Below, piece by piece: positions 7,014 to 16,257 of a stretch of 64,000 nt of DNA; position 1 is the stretch's first letter, and every line of letters begins with the position of its first letter. The position numbers and the translations under genes were made by a program. Origin of the DNA: Candidatus Saccharibacteria bacterium UBA2018 (GTDB lineage Bacteria; Patescibacteriota; Saccharimonadia; Saccharimonadales; Saccharimonadaceae); the NCBI GenBank assembly GCA_002335175.1, contig DDCA01000001.1, positions 434,001-498,000 of the forward strand, written 5' to 3'. The notes beneath the pieces were generated by a model. That model made no database searches, was not told where the DNA came from, and saw nothing but the letters and a program-made list of their open reading frames with translations.

Positions 7014-8933
7014 CACGGCTTTTATACGCCGAATGCCGGCCGAGCTGGCTTCCTCTTTGATGATTTTGAACTTCTTGCCATCTTCGAATAGCTGAAGTGT
7101 ATGATCAACGTGTGGGCCGCCGCAGATTTCGAAGCTATATGGCTTTTCTTCCCCGTCGGCTATCATTTTGTACACTTTTACGGTGTCGCCGTAGCGGTCA
7201 CCGAACTGGCCGAGGGCGCCGAGTTTGCCCGTCGCTTCTTCGGTTGGGTATTCGGCAAAGCTGACTTTTAAGTCCTTGGCGATTTCGCGGTTAACGATTT
7301 CTTCGACTTTATCCAGTTGTTCACGGGTAACCTTTTCGGGGTGCGAAAAATCAAAGCGCAGACGCTCTTCGGTGATGTTGCTGCCACGCTGGACGACGTG
7401 GTCACCGAGTACATCGCGTAATGCTTGGTACATCAGATGGGTCGCGGTGTGGTATTTTTTGTGCTGCAGAGTCTGTCCACCCAGGCCACCTTTGAAGGTA
7501 CCTTTGGCTGCGGTCTGAGAACGCTCGCGCTGTTCTTTCATCTTGGCATCAAACTCTTCCTGCCAGTTGCCAAGATCGATGCCGCGCTTATACGCTTCTT
7601 CAACCGAAAGCTCTACGGGAAAACCGTAGGTATCGTAAAGCTGAAAGATATCGGTACCTGACATTTTGCCTTCTCCCCACTCAATCGGGAACGTCGTAGG
7701 CGTTGAAAAGCCTGCCATTTTTTTCTCAAAAATTTGAAGCCCTTTACGCAGAGTCTGACGGAATGTCTTTTCTTCCTTTACCAGTACAGCGATGACATCC
7801 TCACGTTTCTCAGCAACCTCTGGAAAATCGTCGTGGTACATATCAGCAATTGTAGGCACGACTTCTTCTAGGAAATTCTGTTCGATGCCTAATTCAAACG
7901 CAAAACGAATAGCTCGACGCAGAAGCCGACGCATGACATACCCCTGCTCTTTGTTACTTGGGACACAACCGTCGACTGCTAGGAATGTAGCTGCCCTCAA
8001 ATGGTCGGCAATTACGCGCATGGCGTTGGTATGACTTTCGTACTTTTTGCCACTCAACGCCTGCAGCTTTTCGATAATCGGCCACATAATGCTGATTTTG
8101 AACACATCTGGGTCGTTTAGTTTAGCGGCAGCGATTCGCTCCAGGCCAGATCCGTGGTCGATATTCAGTTTTTCAAGCGGTTCAAACTTACCGTCACCGA
8201 CTTTGCGGTACGCCATAAAGACATTGTTGCCGATTTCCATGAACCGACCGCAGTCGCAGTTCGGGTGACAATGTTCGCCGAAGCTCGGGTCGTGCGGTGT
8301 GCCAAAGTCATAAAACATTTCGCTGTCTGGGCCGCATGGATCGCCAACTGGTGTATTTTCTGGCGCACCGTTGCGACTCCACCAGTTTTTTGAGCCGTCG
8401 TAATAGAAAATCCGCTCGCCTTCTTTGATGCCGCGTATGTAGCCAGCTTCTTCGGAGCCAATATCAGCTTCGCCGCTTGAAAGGCCTTTTGAATCAAACA
8501 ACCGTTTCCAAACTTCGGCTGCTTCAGTATCTTTCGGGATACCATAGCGGTCATCGCCGATATAACAAGTCACGTACAGCTTGCTTGGATCCAGCTGCAC
8601 GACTTCGGTCAAAAATTCCCACATCCACTCAATCTGTTCTTTTTTGAAGTAATCACCCATGCTCCAGTTACCAAGCATTTCGAAAAACGTCGTGTGACGA
8701 TTGTCACCGATATCATCGATGTCCTGGGCGCGCAGGCATGTTTGGCTGTCGACTAACCGATTGCCCGCGGGATGAATCTCGCCGAGCAAGTACGGAATAA
8801 TTGGCTGCATGCCGCTACCAGTAAATAAGGTCGTCGGATCATCTTTTAGAACAAGTGGAGCACGCTTAATAACCGCATGCCCGCGGTCTTCAAAGAATTT
8901 CAGGTAAGCATTTCGGATTTGTTGAGCGTTCAT
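7005..8933 (-). CDS. alaS: Alanyl-tRNA synthetase lacking the C-terminal domain
   Basis: Class II synthetase for alanine. The N-terminal catalytic core begins NAQQIRNAYLKFFEDRGH, with motif regions around GMQPIIPYLLG and TFFEMLGNWSMGDYFKKE. The editing domain has HTATH and CGGPHVDH, which bind the editing zinc. The protein stops at 642 aa, just after the editing domain, so the DHHA1/C-Ala oligomerisation domain of about 875-aa AlaRS is absent. This is a reduced form; the sequence ends cleanly rather than by frameshift. TATACT at 8941-8946 lies 7 nt before the ATG, indicating a leaderless message. Confidence 0.95.
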   Translation of the reverse strand: MNAQQIRNAYLKFFEDRGHAVIKRAPLVLKDDPTTLFTGSGMQPIIPYLLGEIHPAGNRLVDSQTCLRAQDIDDIGDNRHTTFFEMLGNWSMGDYFKKEQIEWMWEFLTEVVQLDPSKLYVTCYIGDDRYGIPKDTEAAEVWKRLFDSKGLSSGEADIGSEEAGYIRGIKEGERIFYYDGSKNWWSRNGAPENTPVGDPCGPDSEMFYDFGTPHDPSFGEHCHPNCDCGRFMEIGNNVFMAYRKVGDGKFEPLEKLNIDHGSGLERIAAAKLNDPDVFKISIMWPIIEKLQALSGKKYESHTNAMRVIADHLRAATFLAVDGCVPSNKEQGYVMRRLLRRAIRFAFELGIEQNFLEEVVPTIADMYHDDFPEVAEKREDVIAVLVKEEKTFRQTLRKGLQIFEKKMAGFSTPTTFPIEWGEGKMSGTDIFQLYDTYGFPVELSVEEAYKRGIDLGNWQEEFDAKMKEQRERSQTAAKGTFKGGLGGQTLQHKKYHTATHLMYQALRDVLGDHVVQRGSNITEERLRFDFSHPEKVTREQLDKVEEIVNREIAKDLKVSFAEYPTEEATGKLGALGQFGDRYGDTVKVYKMIADGEEKPYSFEICGGPHVDHTLQLFEDGKKFKIIKEEASSAGIRRIKAVLV

Positions 8934-8957
8934 TGTTTATAGTATAACAGAGGCCGA

Positions 8958-9992
8958 TTAAACGATGATTCCACCGCCAACGCAAAGGTCGCCATCATAT
9001 AAAACAGCTGACTGACCAGCTGCGACGGCACGCTGAGGTTCCTTTAGCTTTAGGGTGCTGCCTTCCAGCTGGCACTCAATCAGTTGGGTCCGGTGACGCA
9101 TTCGGACCTGATACGTTCCGTTGACCGCCGGCTGGTTAATCCAGTGAATATTTTCTAGTGTAATAGTATCTCGCCACAGCTCGTCATCGTTCAGATTCGT
9201 CGTCACGAAGACCTGGTTCTTCCCCATGTCTTTGCCAACGACATAATATGGCAGACCGCCCCCCAGTTCTAGACCATGGCGCTGGCCAAGCGTATAAAAG
9301 ATGGCTCCGTCATGGGTACCGAGTACTTTTCCTGATGCTTTGTCGATAACCTCGCCCGGACTCGTGTCGACATATTGGCTTAAGAATTCGCGTATCCCAA
9401 TCTGGCCGACGAAGCAAATTCCTTGTGAATCCTTCTTTTTGGCAGTGGCAAGGCCTCGCTCTTCAGCCATTTTGCGGACTTCCGGCTTTGTGTATTCACC
9501 CAAAGGAAACAGAGTCTTTTTTAGTGCCGCCCCGTCAATCCGATACAAGAAGTACGTCTGGTCCTTGTTAGCGTCTGTCGCCATAAGGAGTTGGCCGTCT
9601 TTGGTGCGGGCGTAGTGACCAGTCGCAACTAAGTCAGCGCCTTGTTCTAGAGCCATGTCGAGGAATAGCTTGAACTTCACTTCTTGGTTGCACATGATGT
9701 CCGGATTCGGCGTCCGGCCAAGCTTGTATTCGTCTATCATATAGTCGACTACTTTGTGTTTGTACTCGTTCTCGAAGTCAAAAACTTTAAAGTCAATGCC
9801 CAGGTGTACGGCTACGCGCTTGGCATCGGCCAGATCATCGGCCCATGGACAGCGCATGCCCGGCAGGTCTTTCGTCCAGTTTTTCATATACACACCGGTA
9901 ACCTCGTAACCCTGTTCAACGAGCAGTGCTGCGGTCAGGCTGGAGTCTACTCCGCCGCTCATGCCGACGAAGACTTTTTGCTTCGCTTCCAT
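8958..9992 (-). CDS. mnmA: tRNA-specific 2-thiouridylase MnmA
   Basis: 344 aa. The PP-loop VGMSGGVDSS binds ATP. The two catalytic cysteines are in NPDIMCNQEVKF and SQGICFVG. The C-terminal beta-barrel ends LCVGGGIIV. MnmA adds sulfur to U34 of tRNA-Lys, -Glu and -Gln. A cysteine desulfurase gene, the natural sulfur source, lies two genes upstream in the same direction. The start ATG overlaps the stop of the DUF218 gene (taATG). Confidence 0.96.
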   Translation of the reverse strand: MEAKQKVFVGMSGGVDSSLTAALLVEQGYEVTGVYMKNWTKDLPGMRCPWADDLADAKRVAVHLGIDFKVFDFENEYKHKVVDYMIDEYKLGRTPNPDIMCNQEVKFKLFLDMALEQGADLVATGHYARTKDGQLLMATDANKDQTYFLYRIDGAALKKTLFPLGEYTKPEVRKMAEERGLATAKKKDSQGICFVGQIGIREFLSQYVDTSPGEVIDKASGKVLGTHDGAIFYTLGQRHGLELGGGLPYYVVGKDMGKNQVFVTTNLNDDELWRDTITLENIHWINQPAVNGTYQVRMRHRTQLIECQLEGSTLKLKEPQRAVAAGQSAVLYDGDLCVGGGIIV

Positions 9993-10606
9993 TACTGGCT
10001 CTGCCCGGCGTAAAAGGCAATGATCTTAACCATTTCTCCACCGGCGAGCCACCAGCCCCGTGGGGTCAACCACCAAAGTGTCGGCCAGTCAGGATCGCGA
10101 GGAGCCGGGTGATTAATAATCGTTATCGACTCACCGACTAATTGACGGAATTCGAGTCCGGCCCGCCGCTGGTGGTATGCCGACGTCACTAAAATCACTC
10201 GTTTGGCTTCAGGTCCGCTGGTTTCGACTAATAGTTGCTTGGTACGTTCGGCGTTTTGACGTGTTGTCTGGGCTTGTTCTTCAACAGCGATATCCTCTGA
10301 TGGTACACCGGCAGCAAGCGCCTGTGTACGCATGGCCGCAGCATTGCTCGGACCAGATGTATCTTTGGCAGCCCCAGAAAAAATCAGTTTTTTAGCCCAG
10401 CCATTTTTATACAACGTGATTGCTTCGGCAGTCCGGATAGAAGTATTCCCGCCGCTAATAGCTAGGATGGCATCGGCCGGCTGGCACTCGGTTTTAGTGG
10501 AAGGAACTTCCTGGCAGCGGGATAAGTCGTCAGGCGTCAAATAAACGCTCAGTACCGTGATGCCCAGGGCAAGCAAAGCGACGATTGCAATAAGAAGGTT
10601 ACGCAC
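9992..10606 (-). CDS. DUF218 (YdcF/ElyC-like) membrane protein
   Basis: 204 aa from a GTG start overlapping the cysteine desulfurase stop (GTGcgtaa). One N-terminal membrane helix (VRNLLIAIVALLALGITVLSVYL) is followed by a DUF218 domain: ADAILAISGGNTSIRTAEAITLY, LIFSGAAKD, RVILVTSAYHQRRA. Relatives (SanA, ElyC, YdcF) affect envelope integrity or lipid-carrier metabolism, but the reaction is unknown. A longer upstream frame to 10693 exists but would start deep inside the desulfurase gene, so the GTG is preferred. Confidence 0.85.
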   Translation of the reverse strand: MRNLLIAIVALLALGITVLSVYLTPDDLSRCQEVPSTKTECQPADAILAISGGNTSIRTAEAITLYKNGWAKKLIFSGAAKDTSGPSNAAAMRTQALAAGVPSEDIAVEEQAQTTRQNAERTKQLLVETSGPEAKRVILVTSAYHQRRAGLEFRQLVGESITIINHPAPRDPDWPTLWWLTPRGWWLAGGEMVKIIAFYAGQSQ

Positions 10607-11759
10607 GGCCGACCCTTTCGTATTCTTTTTTAACCTCTTCAACAATAATAGCAGCCGCTTGGCGGCAATTTTCTTCGTTCGACAAGCGCCCAAACGTCAG
10701 GCGAAGACTGCCATCAGCCAGCTCGTCCGACATACCAAGCGCCGTCAAAACGTGCGAACGCGTATTCTTATTAGCAGCGCAGGCACTTCCGGTTGCAAGC
10801 ATTACGCCGCGTTGCTCCAATGCAAAAACAAGGCGCTCTGCGTCGAGTCCCGGCATCGAAATATGTAACGACCCCGGAAGACGCTTTTTGGGATGGCCAG
10901 ATACGACGGCTTGCTTGAAGGCATTAGCCAGGGTTTGTTCCATTGTGTCGCGAAGCTTCGATAGTCTTTCAGCCTCTGACTTCCGATGCCGGTCGGCGAG
11001 TTCAGCCGCCTTAGCAAAACCGATTGTCCCAGCCACGTTTTCGGTTCCGCTCCGAAGCCCCCGCTCCTGCCCGCCGCCAACAATCAGCGGTTCGACATGG
11101 ACACCGGGCCGTACCCAGAGCAATCCGACCTGCTTCGGTCCGTACATTTTGCCGGCATTTAGAGTCAGTAGGTCTATGCCAAGGCGCGCCGTATGAATAT
11201 CAATTTGCCCGAAGCCTTGTGACGCGTCGCAGTGAAGTGCCAATGGCCGTTTGTTGTTTTCTTTCAGGCGGGCGGCCTGTATCGTTCTTATCTTCTCGGC
11301 TATTTGACGGACTGGCTGGATTGTACCTATCTCATTGTTCGCAAGCTGCACGCTGACGAGTTCGGTATCCGGAGTTATGGCAGCGCCGACTGCCTCTGGT
11401 GTGATGATTCCTTTTTCAGTTGGGGCAACAAGAGTGTGAGAATGACGCTTCGCTGCAGCAACGACGGCATCGTGCTCGATAGCCGATATAACAACGTGGC
11501 CCGTTACGGCTGAAAAGGCTAGGTTAATCGACTCGGTCGCTCCGGCTGTAATGATGATTTCATCGGCCTTTGCCCCGAACGTGTGTGCAAGCCGAGCTTT
11601 GGCATCAAAATAATCACGCCTAACAGCCACGGCTGGCGCGTAAGGACTCGATGGGTTAAAGAACCGTTCACCGAAATACGGCTGCATCTCCGCAAGGACG
11701 CGCTCGTCGACGGGTGTCGCGGCAGCATGATCAAGATAATAAAGCCCGTCTGACGTCAT
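10599..11759 (-). CDS. Cysteine desulfurase (NifS/IscS family)
   Basis: 386 aa PLP enzyme. YLDHAAATPVDERVL is the N-terminal hallmark. HCDASQGFGQIDI contains the PLP-binding Asp, LTLNAGKMYGPKQVGLLWV the Schiff-base Lys region (here NAGKMYGP), and TGSACAANK the sulfur-accepting Cys. It releases sulfur from cysteine and probably supplies MnmA two genes downstream. TATAAT at 11766-11771 is 6 nt from the ATG, again a leaderless layout. No IscU or other Fe-S assembly gene is near, so thiolation rather than cluster assembly is the better guess. Confidence 0.93.
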   Translation of the reverse strand: MTSDGLYYLDHAAATPVDERVLAEMQPYFGERFFNPSSPYAPAVAVRRDYFDAKARLAHTFGAKADEIIITAGATESINLAFSAVTGHVVISAIEHDAVVAAAKRHSHTLVAPTEKGIITPEAVGAAITPDTELVSVQLANNEIGTIQPVRQIAEKIRTIQAARLKENNKRPLALHCDASQGFGQIDIHTARLGIDLLTLNAGKMYGPKQVGLLWVRPGVHVEPLIVGGGQERGLRSGTENVAGTIGFAKAAELADRHRKSEAERLSKLRDTMEQTLANAFKQAVVSGHPKKRLPGSLHISMPGLDAERLVFALEQRGVMLATGSACAANKNTRSHVLTALGMSDELADGSLRLTFGRLSNEENCRQAAAIIVEEVKKEYERVGRA

Positions 11760-11776
11760 AGGTTAATTATACCAAT

Positions 11777-12214
11777 TTACGCCAAGGGCAGACCGGTACC
11801 GGGATCGCGATTATATACGCTACGCATCACGCGTTCGTAATACAGTTGGACAGCCTTGCCAAGATTAGCGAGTTCTTCTCCTTCAATATAGCTGTATCGA
11901 GCGCCATTCTGAGCCTTTAGAATGCCATTATCCTGAATTTCGTAACGTGTCGTCATAGTCTGTAGTTTGCCAGCCTGGTCTTTGTACTCTTCGTACCAGA
12001 TCCATGTTGTCTTATCGAGCTTGAAGAATTCTCGGTGGTGGCCTTTTGGAATTGGTCCGAAGATTTCGCGACCAATTTCGCTTTCCATTTGAATCAGCTC
12101 CCGTTTTGTAAGTTTCTTTGCTGGGCGATCCGAAAGCTTTGGCAATTTAAGATACGCTAGGTCATCGGTGTTGCCGATGAGAAGGGTAAGTGCTTTTTTT
12201 AGTACGTTAGCCAT
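11777..12214 (-). CDS. Unknown conserved-looking protein, 145 aa
   Basis: Soluble protein with a basic N-terminal half (PKLSDRPAKKLTKRELIQMESEIGREIFGPIP) and an aromatic core (REFFKLDKTTWIWYEEY) that reads like a small beta-rich domain, then a C-terminal helix (GKAVQLYYERVMRSVY). No family recognised. It is 9 nt downstream of an 85-aa gene with a good ribosome-binding site, so the two are likely co-transcribed and may act together. Confidence 0.7.
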   Translation of the reverse strand: MANVLKKALTLLIGNTDDLAYLKLPKLSDRPAKKLTKRELIQMESEIGREIFGPIPKGHHREFFKLDKTTWIWYEEYKDQAGKLQTMTTRYEIQDNGILKAQNGARYSYIEGEELANLGKAVQLYYERVMRSVYNRDPGTGLPLA

Positions 12215-12223
12215 ATATAATTC

Positions 12224-12481
12224 CTAGGCAGCTCGGTTAATTTCATACTCCTGAATCGTGTCGAGGTATTCACTAACACTAGTGATTCTGCCAAGTATCT
12301 GTTGGCTGGGAGATTGCTCGGCTGCTTCTGCCGCCCGACGGGCTTCGGTCTTCACAACGAGATTGCGGGCATCGTTCAAATCAATAAGATCGCCTCTACC
12401 CATTTGAAGGTCAACATGGGTGTCGTTATTAAACCGGGTACCGGCCTTCGCACGTGATGGGATTTCGTAGCTTTCGGGCAT
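12224..12481 (-). CDS. Unknown small soluble protein, 85 aa
   Basis: Charged, without membrane segments. It contains an Ala/Glu-rich helix (VKTEARRAAEAAEQ) and a C-terminal helix (SVSEYLDTIQEYEINRAA). The start is fixed by a strong Shine-Dalgarno (AGGAGG about 8 nt upstream), unlike the leaderless genes around it. It probably forms a two-gene unit with the following 145-aa protein gene. No function assigned. Confidence 0.65.
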   Translation of the reverse strand: MPESYEIPSRAKAGTRFNNDTHVDLQMGRGDLIDLNDARNLVVKTEARRAAEAAEQSPSQQILGRITSVSEYLDTIQEYEINRAA

Positions 12482-12546
12482 GAACCAACCTCCTGTGAGT
12501 TAGAATTGATAGTTTTGGCGGTATTGATGTTAGAGAAACTGATTTC

Positions 12547-13299
12547 TTAGATAGAAAACAGCGAAGATGCGTTTGCGGTCGTGACTCGTGCGAGGTGTTC
12601 GAGCTCTACCCCACGCCGAGAAGCGTGATACTCGGCCACGTGCCGGACAAACGCTGGCTCGTTTACTTTACCACGGTGTGGCGAAGGTGTCAAGAATGGT
12701 GCATCAGTCTCTAAAAGCATATGCTCTAAGGGGATGGCATCAAACACTTTTCGCTGATTTTCATCTTTGGTGAAGGTAGAAATGCCGTTCAGGCCGATGT
12801 ACAGCCCTTCTGACAGCCCGCGTTCTAAATTTGACATATTGTCGGTAAAGCTGTGTAATACACCTCTCAGACCCTTAAAATTACTAATAATCGGCCAAAG
12901 ATCGTCAAAAGCGTCTCTAACATGAAAGATTACGGGCAGATTATAATCGACTGACAGTTGCAACTGAGCTTCAAATGCCGCTTGCTGGACGTTTTTCGGG
13001 CTATGGGTATAAAAATAATCAAGCCCGATTTCACCGATTGCAACCAATTTTCTCGAACCTTGTTCCGCCAACGCTATTACTCTGTCGTAGCCGTCTTTGG
13101 CGTCATGCGGATGAGCGCCAACGGTCGCCCAAACATCGTCGTGCGCTTCAGCAAATCTGACGGCGTCGGCAGAAGTCGTATTGTCAGTTCCAACGCAGAT
13201 GAGCGTAGATACATCTGCAGCCCTGGCGCGCTTGAGTGCTTCCTCGGAGTTGAGTGGGTATGCCGCTTCGTGAATGTGGCAATGTGTATCAACGAGCAT
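12547..13299 (-). CDS. tatD: TatD-family metal-dependent deoxyribonuclease
   Basis: 250 aa TIM-barrel hydrolase. The metal-binding HxH is in VDTHCHIHEAAY. GEIGLDYFYTHSP carries the Glu. Later histidines are in PVIFHVRDAFDD and GVLHSFTDN, and LETDAPFLTPSPHRG is the C-terminal signature. TatD proteins have 3'-5' DNase activity. The start codon overlaps the metG stop (taATG), the common metG-tatD pair. Confidence 0.94.
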   Translation of the reverse strand: MLVDTHCHIHEAAYPLNSEEALKRARAADVSTLICVGTDNTTSADAVRFAEAHDDVWATVGAHPHDAKDGYDRVIALAEQGSRKLVAIGEIGLDYFYTHSPKNVQQAAFEAQLQLSVDYNLPVIFHVRDAFDDLWPIISNFKGLRGVLHSFTDNMSNLERGLSEGLYIGLNGISTFTKDENQRKVFDAIPLEHMLLETDAPFLTPSPHRGKVNEPAFVRHVAEYHASRRGVELEHLARVTTANASSLFSI

Positions 13300-14786
13300 T
13301 ACTGGCCTTTGGATGTCTGTGGATTGGGGGTGTGTTGGTAAATTTTTGGGAACAAAACGCCGTCGAGTGGCACAACTACGCCTGTTTCAAACATGTTATG
13401 TATCTTTGAGGCAGTATCCGGCATAAATGGAATAAGTAAGTCTCCAATCTGGAGCAGATTGCCCACACAGTGCGCTAAGACTTCGCTGAGGTGAGGTTCG
13501 GCATCGGGGTCTTTCTCTTTGTGCTTGGCAATTTCCCACGGCTTGACATCGTCGATGTATTTATTGAGCGACCGCACCATTTGCCAGACTTGGTCCAAAG
13601 CTTTGTCGAATTCTAACCTATCAAATGCCTCGCGGTACAGCTGCATGTCGTGCTCGCCGAGCGGAGCGTCGCCAATCACACCGGCTTGGTACTTACTGAG
13701 CATATTTGCAACCCGGGCAACAAGGTTGCCAAGGTCGTTAGCAAGCTCGTTGTTGTATGCCGTTTCAAATTTCTCCCACGTAAAATCACCATCATCCTGA
13801 GTTGGGATGTGACGGGCGAAAAAGTAACGAAAGGCATCGAGCCCATATTGGTCAATGATTTCATTCGGGTCGACTACATTCCCAACAGTCTTGCTCATTT
13901 TTGCCCCACCGACGTTGACGAACCCGTGGACGAGCAATTTCTTGGGCAGGCTGACGCCGAGACCCAGCAGCATAGCAGGCCAGATACCGGCGTGGAACCG
14001 TAGAATATCTTTTCCGATAACCTGCACGTCTGCTGGCCAATATTCCTGCCATTCGGCATGATCAGGATAGCCCAGGACAGTGATGTAGTTACTGAGTGCA
14101 TCAACCCAGACATACATAATTTGCTCTGGGTCACCAGGTACCGGGACACCCCATGTCAGACTTTTTTTTGGCCGCGAGATACTAACATCTGGCAGGCCGT
14201 CCTTGATGAGGTTTAAAAACTCATTCTTGCGAAATTCCGGTACGATTTGCATCTTACCTTTTTCGATGGCATCGCGGATACGCTCAGAGAACTCGCCGGT
14301 TTTTAAGTAGTAGTTTTCTTCGGCTACCTGTTCATAGGGCGTTTGGTGGTCGGGGCATACTCCTCCGGTCGCCTCTACCTCTTTGTCGGTAAAGAAGGCT
14401 TCGTGGCCCGTACAATACCAGCCCTGGTAGGTTCCTTTGTAAATATACGGCTGCAGCTGCTGCCATATATATTGGACGGCGCCTTTGTGATGACCGTCAG
14501 TCGTGCGAATAAAATCAGTAAATTCAGCGCCGACTTTACGCATGAGCGCCTCAAAGTTGCCGTACATTTGGTCGGTATAGGTTTGCGGATCCAACCCGGC
14601 TTCAGCTGCCTTCGCTGCTATCTTATTTCCATGCTCGTCTGTTCCGACTTGGAACCGAACCTGACGACCGTTTTGCTTTTGGTAACGACTCCAGATGTCG
14701 GCAAGTAGGTAGTCGAGGGCATTGCCGATATGTGGTTTTGCATTCACATACGGGATTGCGGTCGTAATGTAGAGGTTTTTTCCCAT
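13299..14786 (-). CDS. metG: Methionyl-tRNA synthetase
   Basis: 495 aa class I synthetase. The HIGH motif appears as HIGNALDYLLADI near the N-terminus, KMSKS as GGAKMSKTVGN, and the GTDEHGNKI signature is present. The zinc-knuckle region looks reduced to GVCPDHQTP. The C-terminal tRNA-binding (EMAP) domain is absent, as in many compact forms. TATACT (14795-14800, extended -10) lies 8 nt before the ATG. Confidence 0.95.
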   Translation of the reverse strand: MGKNLYITTAIPYVNAKPHIGNALDYLLADIWSRYQKQNGRQVRFQVGTDEHGNKIAAKAAEAGLDPQTYTDQMYGNFEALMRKVGAEFTDFIRTTDGHHKGAVQYIWQQLQPYIYKGTYQGWYCTGHEAFFTDKEVEATGGVCPDHQTPYEQVAEENYYLKTGEFSERIRDAIEKGKMQIVPEFRKNEFLNLIKDGLPDVSISRPKKSLTWGVPVPGDPEQIMYVWVDALSNYITVLGYPDHAEWQEYWPADVQVIGKDILRFHAGIWPAMLLGLGVSLPKKLLVHGFVNVGGAKMSKTVGNVVDPNEIIDQYGLDAFRYFFARHIPTQDDGDFTWEKFETAYNNELANDLGNLVARVANMLSKYQAGVIGDAPLGEHDMQLYREAFDRLEFDKALDQVWQMVRSLNKYIDDVKPWEIAKHKEKDPDAEPHLSEVLAHCVGNLLQIGDLLIPFMPDTASKIHNMFETGVVVPLDGVLFPKIYQHTPNPQTSKGQ

Positions 14787-14807
14787 CGGTTTTCAGTATA
14801 ACAGAGG

Positions 14808-15476
14808 TTACGGAAGCATCATAGCAACGACGGCTTGCCGGCCGTCGGTGCTGCGGTTCCCCTTGAGAAACTCACTGTGCGAAAAAAAGCTCGGGTCTTT
14901 CGTCGTATCGCGTGTGTCTACTTGGATGTTACTTACCGCGACACCACTGGCGCTTAATTGGCTCATCGTAACTTCGTGAAGGCTGCGGTTGTTAAAGTCA
15001 TACAGCGGGTAGTTTTCGCGGCCGGCAGCAGGGCTGAGCCAAATCTGGACATTTGACGGGCTGCAGCCAAACTCCTGATTCATAAATTCAATAACCTTCG
15101 TTCCTCCTAACTGTGCTAGGTTGTGACGGCCAAAATGTGCAAGGCCCAATACCTGTAGCGTGGGATCGTACAGAACCGCCCCGACACAATCTGCCACCGG
15201 CAAAAAGAGTGCAAGACGCTTGCTTCGGGTAAATAGGGCGTCCGCGACAATGCTCGAGTCAAAAACCATGCCGTCACCCGCTTGTTCAGACGAAACTTCG
15301 TAATACCGGCAGTAATCATCGCCTTCGTATTTCAGGTGAACTAGTATCGATTGCTCCAGTTTTATGCCCTGGCTCTCCAAAAAGTGCTGCCGATTTTTTC
15401 GCCGCTGCTCAGTATCAACATCCTTCGACATTGAGCCATCCCTACTGGCCGAGATTGCTTGAAAAACGCTACTCAT
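14808..15476 (-). CDS. pgeF: PgeF/YfiH-type laccase-domain protein (purine nucleoside phosphorylase fold)
   Basis: 222 aa. Family marks are LPVADCVGAVLYDP with the metal-binding Cys, LGLAHFGRHNLAQLGGTKVIEFM (His), and the C-terminal FFSHSEF. Relatives act as purine nucleoside phosphorylase/adenosine deaminase or as a peptidoglycan-editing factor. The first function would suit an organism that salvages nucleosides; the choice is not decided here. ATGA overlap with rsmA indicates coupling. Confidence 0.82.
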   Translation of the reverse strand: MSSVFQAISASRDGSMSKDVDTEQRRKNRQHFLESQGIKLEQSILVHLKYEGDDYCRYYEVSSEQAGDGMVFDSSIVADALFTRSKRLALFLPVADCVGAVLYDPTLQVLGLAHFGRHNLAQLGGTKVIEFMNQEFGCSPSNVQIWLSPAAGRENYPLYDFNNRSLHEVTMSQLSASGVAVSNIQVDTRDTTKDPSFFSHSEFLKGNRSTDGRQAVVAMMLP

Positions 15477-16243
15477 GCCGCGCGTATTACCTTAAGCCAC
15501 TCTTCGATTGACAGATCTTCAGCTCTGACGTCCGATGATATGCCGGCATCCCTAAGCAGTGTCTCGACTTCTGGCTTTTCAATACCAAGCCCCCCGCTTA
15601 GGCTGGAGCGGAGTTTTTTGCGCTTGGCCGAAAAGCCGGCCTTAACCGTTCGGAAGAACTGTTTTTCATCTTCGGGTGAGATAAGGGCCTTCCGCCTGAC
15701 CGTCAAAACAATCACCTGTGAATCAACTTGTGGCGGTGGCGTGAAGTATTCGCGGGGCACCATCATACCGAGATTTGCCTCGGCATACACCTGAGCCGAT
15801 ATAGCTAAGATACTCATGTTGCCTGGTTTGGCAGCAATCCGTTCGGCGACTTCTTTTTGTACTAAAAGTACGGCTATCCGGGGTTTATTCGTAGCCGTCA
15901 TTAGTTTTTGGACGATTTTTGAGGTGATGTAATACGGCACATTCGCTACGACAACATAATTTTTTGGCAGTTGGTCCAGGTCGTAGGACAGAATATCGGC
16001 CGCCGTAACTTCAAGGTTTGTTCCCGGGAATTGTCCTGGCAACTTCTTGGCAAGATCCGTATCAAACTCGACTGCGATGACTTTTGATGCCCTTTTAAGC
16101 AGTTCTGATGTTAGCGTTCCTAGGCCGGGACCGATCTCGAGTACCGTGTCACTCGACCGGATATCTGCCGCATCGGCGATTTCACTCAGAACATACCGAT
16201 CGGTCAGCCAATGCTGGCCCAGTTCTTTTTTGGGACCTTTCAT
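15473..16243 (-). CDS. rsmA: 16S rRNA dimethyladenosine transferase RsmA/KsgA
   Basis: 256 aa. SAM-binding motif I is VLEIGPGLGTLTSEL. The catalytic NVPYY is in VVANVPYYITSKIV. The N-terminal KKELGQHWLTD matches the family KxxGQNFL. It dimethylates two adenosines in helix 45 of 16S rRNA. It sits 14 nt downstream of the RpfB-like gene; rpf-like/yabE next to ksgA is a widespread Gram-positive arrangement. Confidence 0.95.
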   Translation of the reverse strand: MKGPKKELGQHWLTDRYVLSEIADAADIRSSDTVLEIGPGLGTLTSELLKRASKVIAVEFDTDLAKKLPGQFPGTNLEVTAADILSYDLDQLPKNYVVVANVPYYITSKIVQKLMTATNKPRIAVLLVQKEVAERIAAKPGNMSILAISAQVYAEANLGMMVPREYFTPPPQVDSQVIVLTVRRKALISPEDEKQFFRTVKAGFSAKRKKLRSSLSGGLGIEKPEVETLLRDAGISSDVRAEDLSIEEWLKVIRAA

Positions 16244-16257
16244 ATCCTAACCCTAGA

